44,628 bases of DNA from the NCBI GenBank assembly GCA_023254175.1, contig JALQYJ010000102.1:1-44628 (forward strand). The letters are read 5' to 3'. Every line of letters starts with the position of its first letter. Position 1 is the stretch's first letter. This DNA comes from Runella sp. GTDB lineage: Bacteria > Bacteroidota > Bacteroidia > Cytophagales > Spirosomataceae. The notes beneath the pieces are model-generated. The model was not told the DNA's origin, did no database searches, and saw nothing but the letters and a program-made list of their open reading frames with translations. This document shows, piece by piece, positions 8,316-16,895 of this stretch. The position numbers and the translations under genes are program-made.

Positions 8316-9034
8316 CAGCGTAAGTCTTTGGGGATGGTCGTTAAGTCAATTTCTATTTCTTTTTCATCACCATGATAAAACTTACTCGATCGCTCAACTA
8401 CGCTCGTGATTCTGAATTTGACTTGGCCATTTCCTCGTGATCCTGAGCCACCTAAATAATCATCTTGTAACAATTGGAGTGCCTTAAAAGTCAGGGTTTT
8501 AAACTGATCCTTGAATGTATCATCATCAAAAATGTTAACTACTATATTTAAAGCGAACTTTGCTCCTGCTGGTACTCTTTCAAAAGTGCGAGGCATCGCC
8601 TGTGATGTAATACGGTCAATTACAACCTCTGTTTTTGCTTCGGTAAAGGGAAGTTCTGTACCTTTTAATTCTTGAGGATTGAGGAGAAAACCGTCTCTAC
8701 AAATAATGCGCGAGGGTCTTTGACGAGCATCTGTTCTGGCGGTTCCAAATAATTGGGTTGATTCGTGATTAGGGTCTTCATCTGGACCATTTTCTACTTT
8801 ACCCATTTTTTTATTACCTATGTATCCATAAGACAGTTCTAATAACGACCGCATTTTACCTTTTAAAGAGCTGCCTGGAATGTACGGCTGATTGGTGACA
8901 GGATTACGAATAACCATTTTGTCGGGCCCACCAATACCCATAGAAGTGTTAGAGCCACCAATCATAAGACCCGTAAGTGCTTCTATTTCACCAGTTATGA
9001 TAATTTTTTTAAGAAGTTTCATTTTTGTGTTCAT
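8315..9034 (-). CDS. csm3: Type III-A CRISPR RAMP protein Csm3 (target RNA-cleaving backbone subunit)
   Basis: 239 aa. Csm3 forms the filament along the crRNA and cuts bound target RNA at 6-nt intervals. The expected active-site Asp lies in GIGGPDKMVIR (D38 by this start), followed by QPYIPGSSLKGKMRSL, the conserved RAMP loop. The C-terminal LGGSGSRGNGQVKF is the glycine-rich loop. Another in-frame ATG at 9022 (MKLLKK...) is an equally possible start. It lies 14 bases downstream of csm2 and its TGA overlaps the csm4 ATG. It appears catalytically intact, so the complex should be able to cleave RNA. Confidence 0.95.
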   Translation of the reverse strand: MNTKMKLLKKIIITGEIEALTGLMIGGSNTSMGIGGPDKMVIRNPVTNQPYIPGSSLKGKMRSLLELSYGYIGNKKMGKVENGPDEDPNHESTQLFGTARTDARQRPSRIICRDGFLLNPQELKGTELPFTEAKTEVVIDRITSQAMPRTFERVPAGAKFALNIVVNIFDDDTFKDQFKTLTFKALQLLQDDYLGGSGSRGNGQVKFRITSVVERSSKFYHGDEKEIEIDLTTIPKDLR

Positions 9035-9048
9035 TTTTTGTTAGAAAA

Positions 9049-9507
9049 TTAGTCCCGCCCACCTGCTGCTTTATGATAGGCAAGTACTGCCTCAACAAAA
9101 TCGCAAAAATTTTCAAATCTTTTTTCATCATCAGGCGTGCCCGATGCCACTGCTTCATGAGCAGATTTTAGCACTTTTTCAAAGTCGCTGGCGCCAGTCG
9201 CATTTTTGTCTTTATCCGTAGCACGTTTAGCAGCATACGCCATTTTGGGACGTAATAGAAGAAAATCTGTTTTGTGGTTCCTAAACCCACTCATTTGGAT
9301 GCGTTTAATTTCACCAAACACATTTCGAATTTGTGAAGTAGTGAAATTTCCATTTTTTAAATGCCTGCCAAAGTTTTCAGTGAAGGTGATACAGGGATCG
9401 GTGATGCCTGAAATTATCCACTCTTTTTTAAATTCATGTACCATTGTTTTATCATGTTTTAGATTGTAAAGTAGGTCGGCACCTATGGTGCGGTTTTTTG
9501 GTTTCAC
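9049..9507 (-). CDS. csm2: Type III-A CRISPR small subunit Csm2
   Basis: 152 aa, all-helical by appearance. Csm2 (Cas11-type) subunits line the inner filament and contact the crRNA-target duplex. Family features: TTSQIRNVFGEIKRIQ in the first half, LLLRPKMAYAAKRA in the middle, and FCDFVEAVLAYHKAAGG at the C-terminus. Unlike the other csm genes it is not coupled to the gene upstream: 106 bases separate it from the tnpA stop, and these contain a hairpin. Insertion of the transposase gene therefore probably broke an original cas10-csm2 coupling (inference). Confidence 0.93.
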   Translation of the reverse strand: MKPKNRTIGADLLYNLKHDKTMVHEFKKEWIISGITDPCITFTENFGRHLKNGNFTTSQIRNVFGEIKRIQMSGFRNHKTDFLLLRPKMAYAAKRATDKDKNATGASDFEKVLKSAHEAVASGTPDDEKRFENFCDFVEAVLAYHKAAGGRD

Positions 9508-9590
9508 ATTTTGTTTTTATTAACGGGCGATGCTTCGGCGCTTCGATACGGCATGATTTTCGTTAAATTTTTGCCCCAACGGGCCCATCT

Positions 9591-9618
9591 GTTAATAGCA
9601 CCGCTACGGTATGCTAAC
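9591..9618 (-). repeat. Hairpin at the 3' end of tnpA, possible IS200/REP-type end
   Basis: TAGC-ACCG (9596-9603), loop CTA, CGGT (9607-9610), two bulged bases, GCTA (9613-9616). The stem covers the tnpA stop codon. IS200/IS605 and REP elements carry subterminal imperfect hairpins recognised by TnpA, so this is a candidate element end. It also lies in the leader of csm2 and could affect its translation. Confidence 0.4.
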
Positions 9619-10081
9619 TATCATCGTCGTACCAATCAAATAAATACCGCTCGTCGCATTCAATTTCGTTACGTTTCAACAACCCCAAATATTCCTCCTT
9701 AAAACTCCGCTTTCGGTGATGTTCGGGCTCATTGATAATGTATTTATACACCGTATCTTTTTGCGAATGACTCACCGAAAACATTCCATATCCTTCTTGC
9801 CACGCGAAATTTCTGACAAAAGCCTGCTTTTTGATAAAAATCGTCGAATTGCTTTTGATGTATCGCACCAAATCCGAAATCAGCGTAGCTGGGTTAATAC
9901 TCACCAAAATATGAACATGGTCGGGCATACAATAGACTGCCAATAATCGTGCTTTTTGCTTTTCGATAATCCCCGTAATACACCTTTGGATTTGTTCCCG
10001 GTATGATTCCCGAATCATGCCGGCTCGCCCTTTGACAGCAAATACCAAATAAATGTATAGTTGTGAAAATGTATTAGCCAT
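9614..10081 (-). CDS. tnpA: IS200-like / REP-associated Y1 transposase inside the type III-A operon
   Basis: 155 aa from the ATG at 10081. A Y1 (HUH) single-strand transposase: the HUH motif is MPDHVHILV (H55, H57) and the catalytic tyrosine is expected in VYKYIINEPEHH (Y114). Upstream WQEGYGMFSVS is a typical family stretch. Related proteins usually have Q four residues after the tyrosine; here the residue is E118. No tnpB is present. The start codon lies inside the last codons of cas10 (8-base overlap), so the gene is co-oriented and probably co-translated with cas10. It may be a recent insertion or a captured gene. The frame is intact, with no stops or frameshifts. Confidence 0.88.
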   Translation of the reverse strand: MANTFSQLYIYLVFAVKGRAGMIRESYREQIQRCITGIIEKQKARLLAVYCMPDHVHILVSINPATLISDLVRYIKSNSTIFIKKQAFVRNFAWQEGYGMFSVSHSQKDTVYKYIINEPEHHRKRSFKEEYLGLLKRNEIECDERYLFDWYDDDS

Positions 10082-12665
10082 GTGTAGTACTTTCACTTCT
10101 CATTTCTAACTCTGCCCAGCGAGCGGCAAAGTGTAGTAAGTCAATGTATTCATATTTACTCCCAGACATTTTTTGATTGGTAAAAAAGTTGATTTTTACT
10201 TTTTCAAAAAATGTTTTAGCCTCCCCCGGTTGCGTTCGCTGAATGGCACGCCCGATGTCATAAGCCGAAATCCAACGCCAGCTTGGGTTTTGGCCTTTCT
10301 TTTCTTGTTCGGTTTTCATGGCGTGGAGTGCACTAATTTTCCCTAAAAAGCCCTTTGGAATGCTTGATTCAGCAGAAATGTGCGTTTTTAACTCATTTTT
10401 TATGCCTTCAACTAATTTTAATTCAGGGCCGAACGCCAAAGGCATTCCTAGAAAACTAAGCGCATTTTTTTCTTTTTTGTTAAATTCATGCCCCTTCGCC
10501 AATTTCTCTTCCTCATCCGACTGCGTAGCAGCCTTTGCAATTGGAAAACGCCCACCCACCAAAGCCATACCGCCCGAAATTCCCATTTTGGGGTTGTAGC
10601 AAGTCCAGCGCTCAAATTCAGACTGAATTTTTTGGGCAAAAGCCAGTGAAGCATCCCATTTGCCTACAATAAATAAATCGTCGCCCCCGGCGTAGAGGAT
10701 GAATGTATTTTTATTCAAAAACTGATCCTGTTGCCAAATGGTATTCAAATATCCTTTAAAGAAAAAATCTAACGAACGACTTAGGGTGCTGTATCGAGAG
10801 AAGGTTCTACAATTATCTTCAAAACCATCTTTAAAAATAAGCCCCAGTCGGTCAACGTCCATGCGCAAAATACCTAACCTTTTTAAACTTACTGAGTCAT
10901 CACCAGCCATCTCGTCAAAATAGAGTGCTTCATCATCTTTGGTACGAGGTAAATCATTACCTCCATAGAAAGTAAAGCCATTTACATTTCGATTTCCTGT
11001 CAGGATAAAATCATCTAATTGTGTGTTATTTACTTTTAAGATTGTGGCACCATCTACACTTCCTGTTAAGCTTGATTTTAAAGATTGAATTTCTTTTTCA
11101 CTCAAAAAGTAGTAATAGTTTCCAATGCCTAGGGGCCTGAAATACCTGGGCGTTTGTATGCCGTAGAAACGATGGTTTTTCTCCCAATAAGATATTTCTG
11201 ATTTGGTGATTACGACATAAGCAAGCTTATCCCTCAAAATTTTTCCAAGTCTAATTTGCTCAAAAGTACTTCCCTTTACTTTTTCGTCACTTTCTCCATC
11301 TAAGCTAAACGGATACTTTCTTTCGCCTTCCTCAAACTCTTCTCCAGTCACAGCATCACGTTCTTGCCTGCCCCCTTGATCTGACGGTTCAAAAAAGAAC
11401 TCATATCCTTCATCGGTGGCGATAAACTCCGCAAAACGATTGAGTTTTTTCTCTGAGAGCTTTCTAGTGAGTCCAGCCCAAAGCGTATTGAGAGTCCCGT
11501 CAAAAATTGTTTCCTTCTTTATTGGCTCGCTTTCAATGGCTAAATAAAGTTTAGTACCGTGTTGTTGGCGAATTTTTTGTGTCAACGTAGCAATCAATTG
11601 GGGCAATTGCTCATTTACTTTTGTGGTATTTGGCGCAAGAATATAAAATCCGCCGCCCGAACTATACACCACATTAGCACGGTACAAGTGGAGTTCATCC
11701 AAAATAAACTGTACAATTACCTCTACAATTAGTTGAAGATAAAACGACCGACCTTTGAGGTTTTTAGCAGCCCCTTTCCCCACAATATCGTAGATATAAG
11801 CCTGTATGCCTGACAAGTCGCCACCAATCAATAAGAAGGGCTCATCATTTACTTTTATGTCCTTAGGGAATTGCCCTTTCTCTTCTAAATAATCATACAG
11901 GCATAATGCATAAGCAGCCGTACTGCGGGCGTGTTCATAGAGCGATACGTCAGGCAGATGCTGCGTACTACTCGGAATTGTGACCGTATATTTTTCAAGC
12001 AAATACAATACAGAATCACTCAGCTGACGGATATCTTTTCGAGGTATCTTGATAAGCTCATCCGTAAATTTTTGCCAAAGTTTGGCATATTCTTTTTGCC
12101 CGCTTTGATTAAAACTATTTTTTGGAAAAAAACGGTCGGAAAGTTCTACTTCCGAAATAGGAAGTTTGTAAGCATCAGCCTTGTTTTCAAGTAAATTCTC
12201 GAAGACAGATTTCATTCGTACTTCTTTGAACTTGTCCCAACCCTTCGATACCTCATAATTATACTCAACGGTTTCGTCTTCCAAACCTTGTTTAGAGGTT
12301 CGGTCAACACCCGATGAACAATGATCCGCCAATTGCACAATACATTCTGCCAAACTTGCTGGGTTTGGGTTATGATGGGCTGCTGCCCACCTTACGATGC
12401 TTTTTTGAGTGCTCGTTTCTTTTCCAAAAGCATCAATATTTTCCTCAAAAATGGCCTTGAAAGTCTCAAAAAATTGGGCTGTCCAAATTACGTGTTTGTG
12501 GGTATATCGCCCATCTTTTGATGGACAAATAGATGACTCCAATCGTTTATGGAACTGGTCAATTTCATCAGACGATTTAACCCCTGAGTCGTCCGCCCGT
12601 TGCCAAAACTTACCAATATCGTGCAGCAAGGCTGCTAAATAAATAATATCTCTTTCGTTTTTCAT
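10074..12665 (-). CDS. cas10: Cas10/Csm1, signature protein of type III-A CRISPR (HD nuclease and cyclic oligoadenylate synthase)
   Basis: 863 aa. The N-terminal HD domain has ALLHDIGKFW (H15-D16), expected to cut single-stranded DNA during transcription. The second palm domain carries ILYAGGDDLFIV (GGDD at 660-663), the motif that makes cyclic oligoadenylates from ATP. An earlier palm region includes LIGGDLSGIQAYIYDIVGKG (about 280-300). The C-terminal helical domain ends WAELEMRSESTTHG. Both active sites look intact, so DNase activity and second-messenger signalling are both predicted. The latter fits the CARF-HEPN effector at the end of the operon. Its ATG overlaps the cas6 TGA. The last few codons overlap tnpA, so the final residues could have been altered by that insertion. 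Length is within the normal Csm1 range, at the long end. Confidence 0.96.
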   Translation of the reverse strand: MKNERDIIYLAALLHDIGKFWQRADDSGVKSSDEIDQFHKRLESSICPSKDGRYTHKHVIWTAQFFETFKAIFEENIDAFGKETSTQKSIVRWAAAHHNPNPASLAECIVQLADHCSSGVDRTSKQGLEDETVEYNYEVSKGWDKFKEVRMKSVFENLLENKADAYKLPISEVELSDRFFPKNSFNQSGQKEYAKLWQKFTDELIKIPRKDIRQLSDSVLYLLEKYTVTIPSSTQHLPDVSLYEHARSTAAYALCLYDYLEEKGQFPKDIKVNDEPFLLIGGDLSGIQAYIYDIVGKGAAKNLKGRSFYLQLIVEVIVQFILDELHLYRANVVYSSGGGFYILAPNTTKVNEQLPQLIATLTQKIRQQHGTKLYLAIESEPIKKETIFDGTLNTLWAGLTRKLSEKKLNRFAEFIATDEGYEFFFEPSDQGGRQERDAVTGEEFEEGERKYPFSLDGESDEKVKGSTFEQIRLGKILRDKLAYVVITKSEISYWEKNHRFYGIQTPRYFRPLGIGNYYYFLSEKEIQSLKSSLTGSVDGATILKVNNTQLDDFILTGNRNVNGFTFYGGNDLPRTKDDEALYFDEMAGDDSVSLKRLGILRMDVDRLGLIFKDGFEDNCRTFSRYSTLSRSLDFFFKGYLNTIWQQDQFLNKNTFILYAGGDDLFIVGKWDASLAFAQKIQSEFERWTCYNPKMGISGGMALVGGRFPIAKAATQSDEEEKLAKGHEFNKKEKNALSFLGMPLAFGPELKLVEGIKNELKTHISAESSIPKGFLGKISALHAMKTEQEKKGQNPSWRWISAYDIGRAIQRTQPGEAKTFFEKVKINFFTNQKMSGSKYEYIDLLHFAARWAELEMRSESTTHG

Positions 12666-13345
12666 GGTATCTTTTCAGTTCTAACTTGTCTAACAGTTCC
12701 AAATCCGTGACTAACGCCTTTACCTAGACCGAGGTAGTCGGGTAGGAAAACATTGGTGCGGAAGGTCACGTCAAAGGCCATCAGCTTTTGCTCTTTGTAG
12801 GTGACCAGCCGCGATTTTTCAATGGTATCTATCCTTAATCGAATATCTTTGTCAACGTCCCAGCCTATCCCTTTGGCAAAAGAGATAATATTGGCTTTAA
12901 GAATACCTTCAAGCAGGGTAAGGTGTACAAACGCGTCGGTAGTAGCTCGGTACTTGGCATAGTTTTCTTGGTTGAGTGCAAGCCACTGCGTAAGCCGCAT
13001 CGAAAAGCTTTTTTCCCACACTTGAAGGGTAAATTGGTTCATTTGAAGATACTTCACGTTCAATGACAGTTTTCGGCCACTGATTTCGATGTCGAGGTTT
13101 CGATTGTTGAAAAAATGATGCACCTCGTCCACCCCAAAATCCACACAAATCAACGCAGGGTTACGACCAATACGTTTGTATTGGATGACAGGGTACCGAT
13201 AAATGACCTCTTGGTCGTTGATGTGGTTATGAAACGTGATGTGTTGTTCTCCTGCCTTTTGGATAACGGAACCGCGAAATGCAGGTATTTCCCATCCTTC
13301 GATTTCGGCGTCGAACTGTACTTTTAAAAAGCGAATTTTTTTCAA
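12662..13345 (-). CDS. cas6: CRISPR-associated endoribonuclease Cas6
   Basis: 227 aa. Cas6 cuts the CRISPR transcript within repeats to give crRNA with an 8-nt 5' tag. The protein has RAMP-like spacing of strands and ends in GLGKGVSHGFGTVRQV, the C-terminal glycine-rich loop typical of Cas6. It starts with the strand MKKIRFLKVQFDAEI. The catalytic His of Cas6 is variable; candidates are not certain here. It is the first gene of the operon, and its TGA overlaps the cas10 ATG. Its presence implies that processing of an array located elsewhere in the genome is done by this operon. Confidence 0.85.
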   Translation of the reverse strand: MKKIRFLKVQFDAEIEGWEIPAFRGSVIQKAGEQHITFHNHINDQEVIYRYPVIQYKRIGRNPALICVDFGVDEVHHFFNNRNLDIEISGRKLSLNVKYLQMNQFTLQVWEKSFSMRLTQWLALNQENYAKYRATTDAFVHLTLLEGILKANIISFAKGIGWDVDKDIRLRIDTIEKSRLVTYKEQKLMAFDVTFRTNVFLPDYLGLGKGVSHGFGTVRQVRTEKIP

Positions 13346-13369
13346 AACGGTCTGAGGTTTAACGTGCTT

Positions 13370-13377
13370 TAAATCTA
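13370..13377 (-). promoter_or_regulatory. Weak -7-like box upstream of the cas6-led operon
   Basis: On the minus strand TAGATTTA matches TAnnTTTG at 7 of 8 positions and would give a short leader before the cas6 ATG at 13345. No good TTG was found at the -33 position, so this is only a candidate. Confidence 0.25.
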
Positions 13378-13551
13378 TTAATTTTTAAATTAGTAAACCA
13401 TAAAAAAAATCATTTTTTATTAAAAGGATTGAATAAAATAATTGTAACTAATTAATAAACAGACTGTTAAGGTGTTTGTCTATATATACTATTGGTTAAA
13501 AGCTTTGAGGAAATTCTCGTAACGCCAGCATACAAAAACGCAAATTTATAT

Positions 13552-13571
13552 CTATAACCAAATGGTTATAG
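13552..13571. promoter_or_regulatory. 20-bp palindrome upstream of the type III-A operon
   Basis: CTATAACCA-AA-TGGTTATAG, perfect 9-bp arms around two bases, about 210 bases upstream of cas6. A related half-site (ATTGGTTA) occurs near 13490. This is a plausible dimeric regulator site, for example for the nearby WYL protein, but nothing ties it to a particular protein. Confidence 0.4.
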
Positions 13572-14077
13572 TACTTCTACTAAAACAGGTGGTGCTTCTT
13601 TTTCTTCAGTAAAAATTATCTTATTGTTGGAATTGCCTTGCCGCAAAAAATGAACAGAATCGGCCAATAACGAATTTTGCGATATAAAATCACTATTTTT
13701 TTTTGAAACAGTCGCTTATTACCGAGCTTTCATCGGCAATGAATATTTGCTGTTTGAGACAATTGAGTCCATTTGTTCCTACACCACCCGAGTTGTTCTT
13801 ACACGGGGTCACTCGTCTGATTATAAAAAGTTGCCATGGGTATACTGCGTTCTCGGCAGAGATTTTCAATGCGCTTATCTTTCCCAAAACTACCCAATAT
13901 TACTACAATTTACGACGATTCTCCGCAGCGGTTTACGAAATTTTTCTGCCTTCATTATTGTACCATTTTAGAGTGAAAATTAAGATTTTTTCTTTAACTG
14001 TAAATGGTTAATCCTTGTGGGGCAGCATACCTGTAGCCAAGCAGGAACATAATTTAGGCCGTTGGTGTTTAGCATCC
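13572..14077. other. Gene-poor region between the CRISPR operon and the ABC transporter
   Basis: The stretch 13346-14077 has no convincing gene. The first half is very AT-rich. Around 13693-13887 the minus strand reads a 64-codon frame with NNSGGVGTNGLN and QQIFIADES, which looks protein-like and may be the relic of a lost gene. The plus-strand frame over the same bases (13703-14011) has no recognisable features. No direct repeats with CRISPR spacing were seen. Confidence 0.4.
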
Positions 14078-15829
14078 ATGGATATACTTTATAGCTACCT
14101 CCGAACGTATTGGAAGTTAATTTTTGTAGCCTTAACATTGGCCGCCATCAACCAAATTTTTTCTCTTCTTGATCCGTACATTTATCGTTTGGTTATTGAC
14201 AAGTACGCTTCGCACTTTAAAGATTTTAACGAGCACGATTACATCTGGGGAGTACTTAAATACGTCGGCATGGCCATTGGCGCAGCGATGGTTTCGCGGA
14301 TTGCGAAAAATTTTCAAGATTATTTTATTAGTGTCATCACTCAACGTGTTGGTACTAAAATTTATACTGATGGTATCAAACATTCATTAGCCTTGCCTTA
14401 TCAGGTATTTGAAGACCAACGGAGTGGACAAACATTGGGGGTTTTACAAAAAGTAAAAACAGATACCGAACGACTGATCACATCGGTGGTGAACGTCGTC
14501 TTTCAATCAGTTATTGGAATTACGTTTGTAATTTGTTATGCCATCAGTGTCTATTGGCCGATTGCACCTGTCTATTTTTTGACGATACCTATCATAGCAT
14601 GGTTAAGCTCGATTTTGAGTAAACAAATTAAAAAAATTCAAACAAAAATCGTTTCTGAAACTACCGCATTAGCTGGAAGCACAACAGAATCGTTACGGAA
14701 CATTGAATTGGTAAAAAGTTTAGGCTTAACTGACCAGGAGATAAAACGTTTGAATGGAAATACTGAAAAAATCTTAGCCTTAGAGCTTCGAAAAGTGAAG
14801 TTTGTACGTACACTTGGGTTTGTTCAGGGGACGACCATCAACTTTTTAAGGAGCTGTATTGTCGCCTTAATGTTGTGGCTGATTTTTAAGGAAATGCTGA
14901 CCATTGGGCAGTATTTTTCATTGTTATTGTATTCTTTTTTCATTTTTGGGCCGCTCCAAGAATTAGGCAATGTAATCCAATTGTACCGTGAAGCAGAAGT
15001 GTCGCTGAATAATTTTAGAGATATTATGAGCCGCCCAATCGAGGCAAAACCATTAGAGCCAAAGACATTGACTAAAATAGAAAAAATTGACTTTAAGGAG
15101 GTTTCCTTCAAACATTTGACAGCAACCCGTTCTGCTTTGCGAAATGTTAGTTTCGAAGTAAAAAAAGGCGAGACCATTGCTTTTGCAGGGCCATCAGGAA
15201 GTGGAAAAACGACTCTGATAAAACTCTTGGTAGGGTTGTATGATCCCGAAATAGGTCAGATTATTTACAATGGAATTGAGAGTCGACAAATAGATAAAGA
15301 TGAACTTCGAGAACAAATTGGATTTGTGGCGCAAGATGCCCAATTATTTTCTGGGACAATTCGAGAAAATTTATTGTTTGTGAAGCCAACGGCAACCGAT
15401 GCAGAATGTCTAGATGTACTTCAAAAAGCGGCAGCCTATTCGCTTTTAAACCGAGCAGATGATGGTCTAAATACAGTAATCGGAGAAGGAGGAATGAAAG
15501 TTTCAGGTGGAGAAAAGCAACGTTTATCGATAGCTAGAGCGCTTTTAAGAAATCCAAATTTATTGATTTTTGACGAAGCTACTTCTGCCTTAGACTCCCT
15601 CACAGAAGAAGAAATTACACAAACCATCCGTGATTTATCTAACAATAAGCAACACATCACCGTTTTAATAGCTCACCGTTTGAGTACAATCATGCATGCC
15701 GATAGAATTTTTGTTCTTGAAAAAGGAAAAATTGTTGAAGCTGGAAATCACGATGATTTGTTAGTACAAAAAGGGCTTTACTATGCGATGTGGAGGCAAC
15801 AAGTGGGCGAAAGTGAGACGATTGGGTAG
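14078..15829 (+). CDS. ABC transporter, fused membrane and ATPase domains (exporter type)
   Basis: 583 aa from the ATG at 14078 (MDILYSYLRTYWKLIF); a TTG 21 codons upstream is open but gives an atypical N-terminus. Six membrane segments are expected in residues 1-310, with clear ones near 10-35, 60-80, 140-185 and 255-295. The nucleotide-binding domain has Walker A GPSGSGKTT, Q-loop FVAQDAQLFSG, signature VSGGEKQRLSIARAL, Walker B LLIFDEATSALD and H-loop IAHRLST; all are intact. It is likely a homodimeric exporter of a lipid, peptide or drug in the inner membrane. The nucleoside hydrolase gene begins 60 bases downstream on the same strand. Confidence 0.92.
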   Translation: MDILYSYLRTYWKLIFVALTLAAINQIFSLLDPYIYRLVIDKYASHFKDFNEHDYIWGVLKYVGMAIGAAMVSRIAKNFQDYFISVITQRVGTKIYTDGIKHSLALPYQVFEDQRSGQTLGVLQKVKTDTERLITSVVNVVFQSVIGITFVICYAISVYWPIAPVYFLTIPIIAWLSSILSKQIKKIQTKIVSETTALAGSTTESLRNIELVKSLGLTDQEIKRLNGNTEKILALELRKVKFVRTLGFVQGTTINFLRSCIVALMLWLIFKEMLTIGQYFSLLLYSFFIFGPLQELGNVIQLYREAEVSLNNFRDIMSRPIEAKPLEPKTLTKIEKIDFKEVSFKHLTATRSALRNVSFEVKKGETIAFAGPSGSGKTTLIKLLVGLYDPEIGQIIYNGIESRQIDKDELREQIGFVAQDAQLFSGTIRENLLFVKPTATDAECLDVLQKAAAYSLLNRADDGLNTVIGEGGMKVSGGEKQRLSIARALLRNPNLLIFDEATSALDSLTEEEITQTIRDLSNNKQHITVLIAHRLSTIMHADRIFVLEKGKIVEAGNHDDLLVQKGLYYAMWRQQVGESETIG

Positions 15830-15889
15830 TTGAGTAAATCTACTAAAAATTTATTTTATCAGATACATAAAAAATTAAATAAAAGCCCA

Positions 15890-16816
15890 ATGAGACATTT
15901 TTTGATTGATACAGACACAGGTTCGGATGATGCTGTCGCTTTGCTGATGGCCATGAAATCGCCAGATATTAAGGTTGAGGCAATCACCGTTGTGGCGGGA
16001 AATGTCCCTGCCGATAAAGCCTTACAAAATGCCTTATACATGGTAGAATTATGTCAATATGATACTCAAGTTTATTTAGGAGCCGAAAAGCCTTTAGTTC
16101 GCCCTTTAGTGACGGCCCAATTTGTCCATGGTGAAGATGGTATGGGGAATATTGGGTTAGATTTACAAGGGAGAAAACCACTTCAAGTTCATGCAGTAGA
16201 TGCAATTATCGAAACTATTAATAAGTTCCCTAATGAAATAGAAATCATTACGTTAGGTCCGCTCACAAACATGGCATTGGCCTTGGCAAAGGCACCTGAA
16301 ATAGTCCAGAAAATTAAATCCTGTGTGATTATGGGAGGAGTTGGATTTGGCGTTGGAAATATTACCCCTGTTTCAGAATACAATATTTGGGTAGACCCCG
16401 AGGCAGCTCAGATGGTATTTCAATCGGGAATGAAAATGACGATGGTAGGGTGGGATATTGCTGTGAAATATGCGTCATTTGACCAAGAAGCTATTCAAGA
16501 ATTACGCAATTTAAAAAAGCCTTTAGCCGATTTTGTGGTTAATATTCAAGGAGCAAAAGTACTATTTACTTTCAATACAACCGGAAAGATGTGCTTTGAT
16601 TTGCCCGACCCAATCACGGTTGCAATTGCGTTGGATAGAAGCATAGGAACCGTTACTAAAAAACTGTACGTTGAGGTAGTATTAGCGGATGGTTTAACTC
16701 GCGGACAAACTATTGTTGACCATACTAATATTCTCAATAATGAACCTAACATTGAGGTAGTTCTTGAAGCTTCGCGTGACAAATTTCTTTCAATGCTCTA
16801 TTCTTCATTTTTATAA
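15890..16816 (+). CDS. Nucleoside hydrolase (IunH/RihA family)
   Basis: 308 aa, starting at the ATG at 15890, which places MRHFLIDTDTGSDDAVA at the N-terminus as in the family. The frame is open upstream to a TTG directly after the ABC stop, but those 20 residues do not look like family sequence. The DTDxGxDDA motif binds the catalytic calcium. IITLGPLTNMALAL and the VIMGGV segment are also conserved, as is the later EYNIWVDPEAA. The enzyme would hydrolyse ribonucleosides to base and ribose for salvage in the cytoplasm. It is probably transcribed together with the ABC gene (60-base gap). A PfkB-type kinase that could phosphorylate the ribose is encoded at 37234-38115. Confidence 0.92.
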   Translation: MRHFLIDTDTGSDDAVALLMAMKSPDIKVEAITVVAGNVPADKALQNALYMVELCQYDTQVYLGAEKPLVRPLVTAQFVHGEDGMGNIGLDLQGRKPLQVHAVDAIIETINKFPNEIEIITLGPLTNMALALAKAPEIVQKIKSCVIMGGVGFGVGNITPVSEYNIWVDPEAAQMVFQSGMKMTMVGWDIAVKYASFDQEAIQELRNLKKPLADFVVNIQGAKVLFTFNTTGKMCFDLPDPITVAIALDRSIGTVTKKLYVEVVLADGLTRGQTIVDHTNILNNEPNIEVVLEASRDKFLSMLYSSFL

Positions 16817-16829
16817 ATTTTAATATTAG

Positions 16830-16859
16830 TTGCTTTGAATTGTTATTTATTTATCTTTG
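16830..16859 (+). promoter_or_regulatory. Bacteroidota-type promoter
   Basis: TTG at 16830-16832 and TATCTTTG at 16852-16859 with a 19-base spacer: a full match to the -7 consensus TAnnTTTG with good spacing. It lies 36 bases before the ATG at 16896 and so supports that start over an upstream in-frame codon at 16857, which would fall within the promoter. Confidence 0.65.
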
Positions 16860-16895
16860 TGCTTGAAAAATTTACTACACATCAAAAAAATAATA

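Noticed and set aside
13346-13700. Possible CRISPR array in the AT-rich stretch before cas6
   Set aside because: No direct repeat of 25-40 bases occurs twice with regular spacing; only short A/T runs and one palindrome were found.
13703-14011. 102-codon plus-strand frame
   Set aside because: No motif, no promoter or start context; another frame over the same bases looks at least as protein-like.
14015-14077. TTG start extending the ABC transporter by 21 residues
   Set aside because: The extension is not typical of the family; the ATG at 14078 gives a normal N-terminus with a membrane helix.
15830-15889. TTG start extending the nucleoside hydrolase
   Set aside because: The DTDxGxDDA motif normally lies about 10 residues from the N-terminus, which fits the ATG at 15890.
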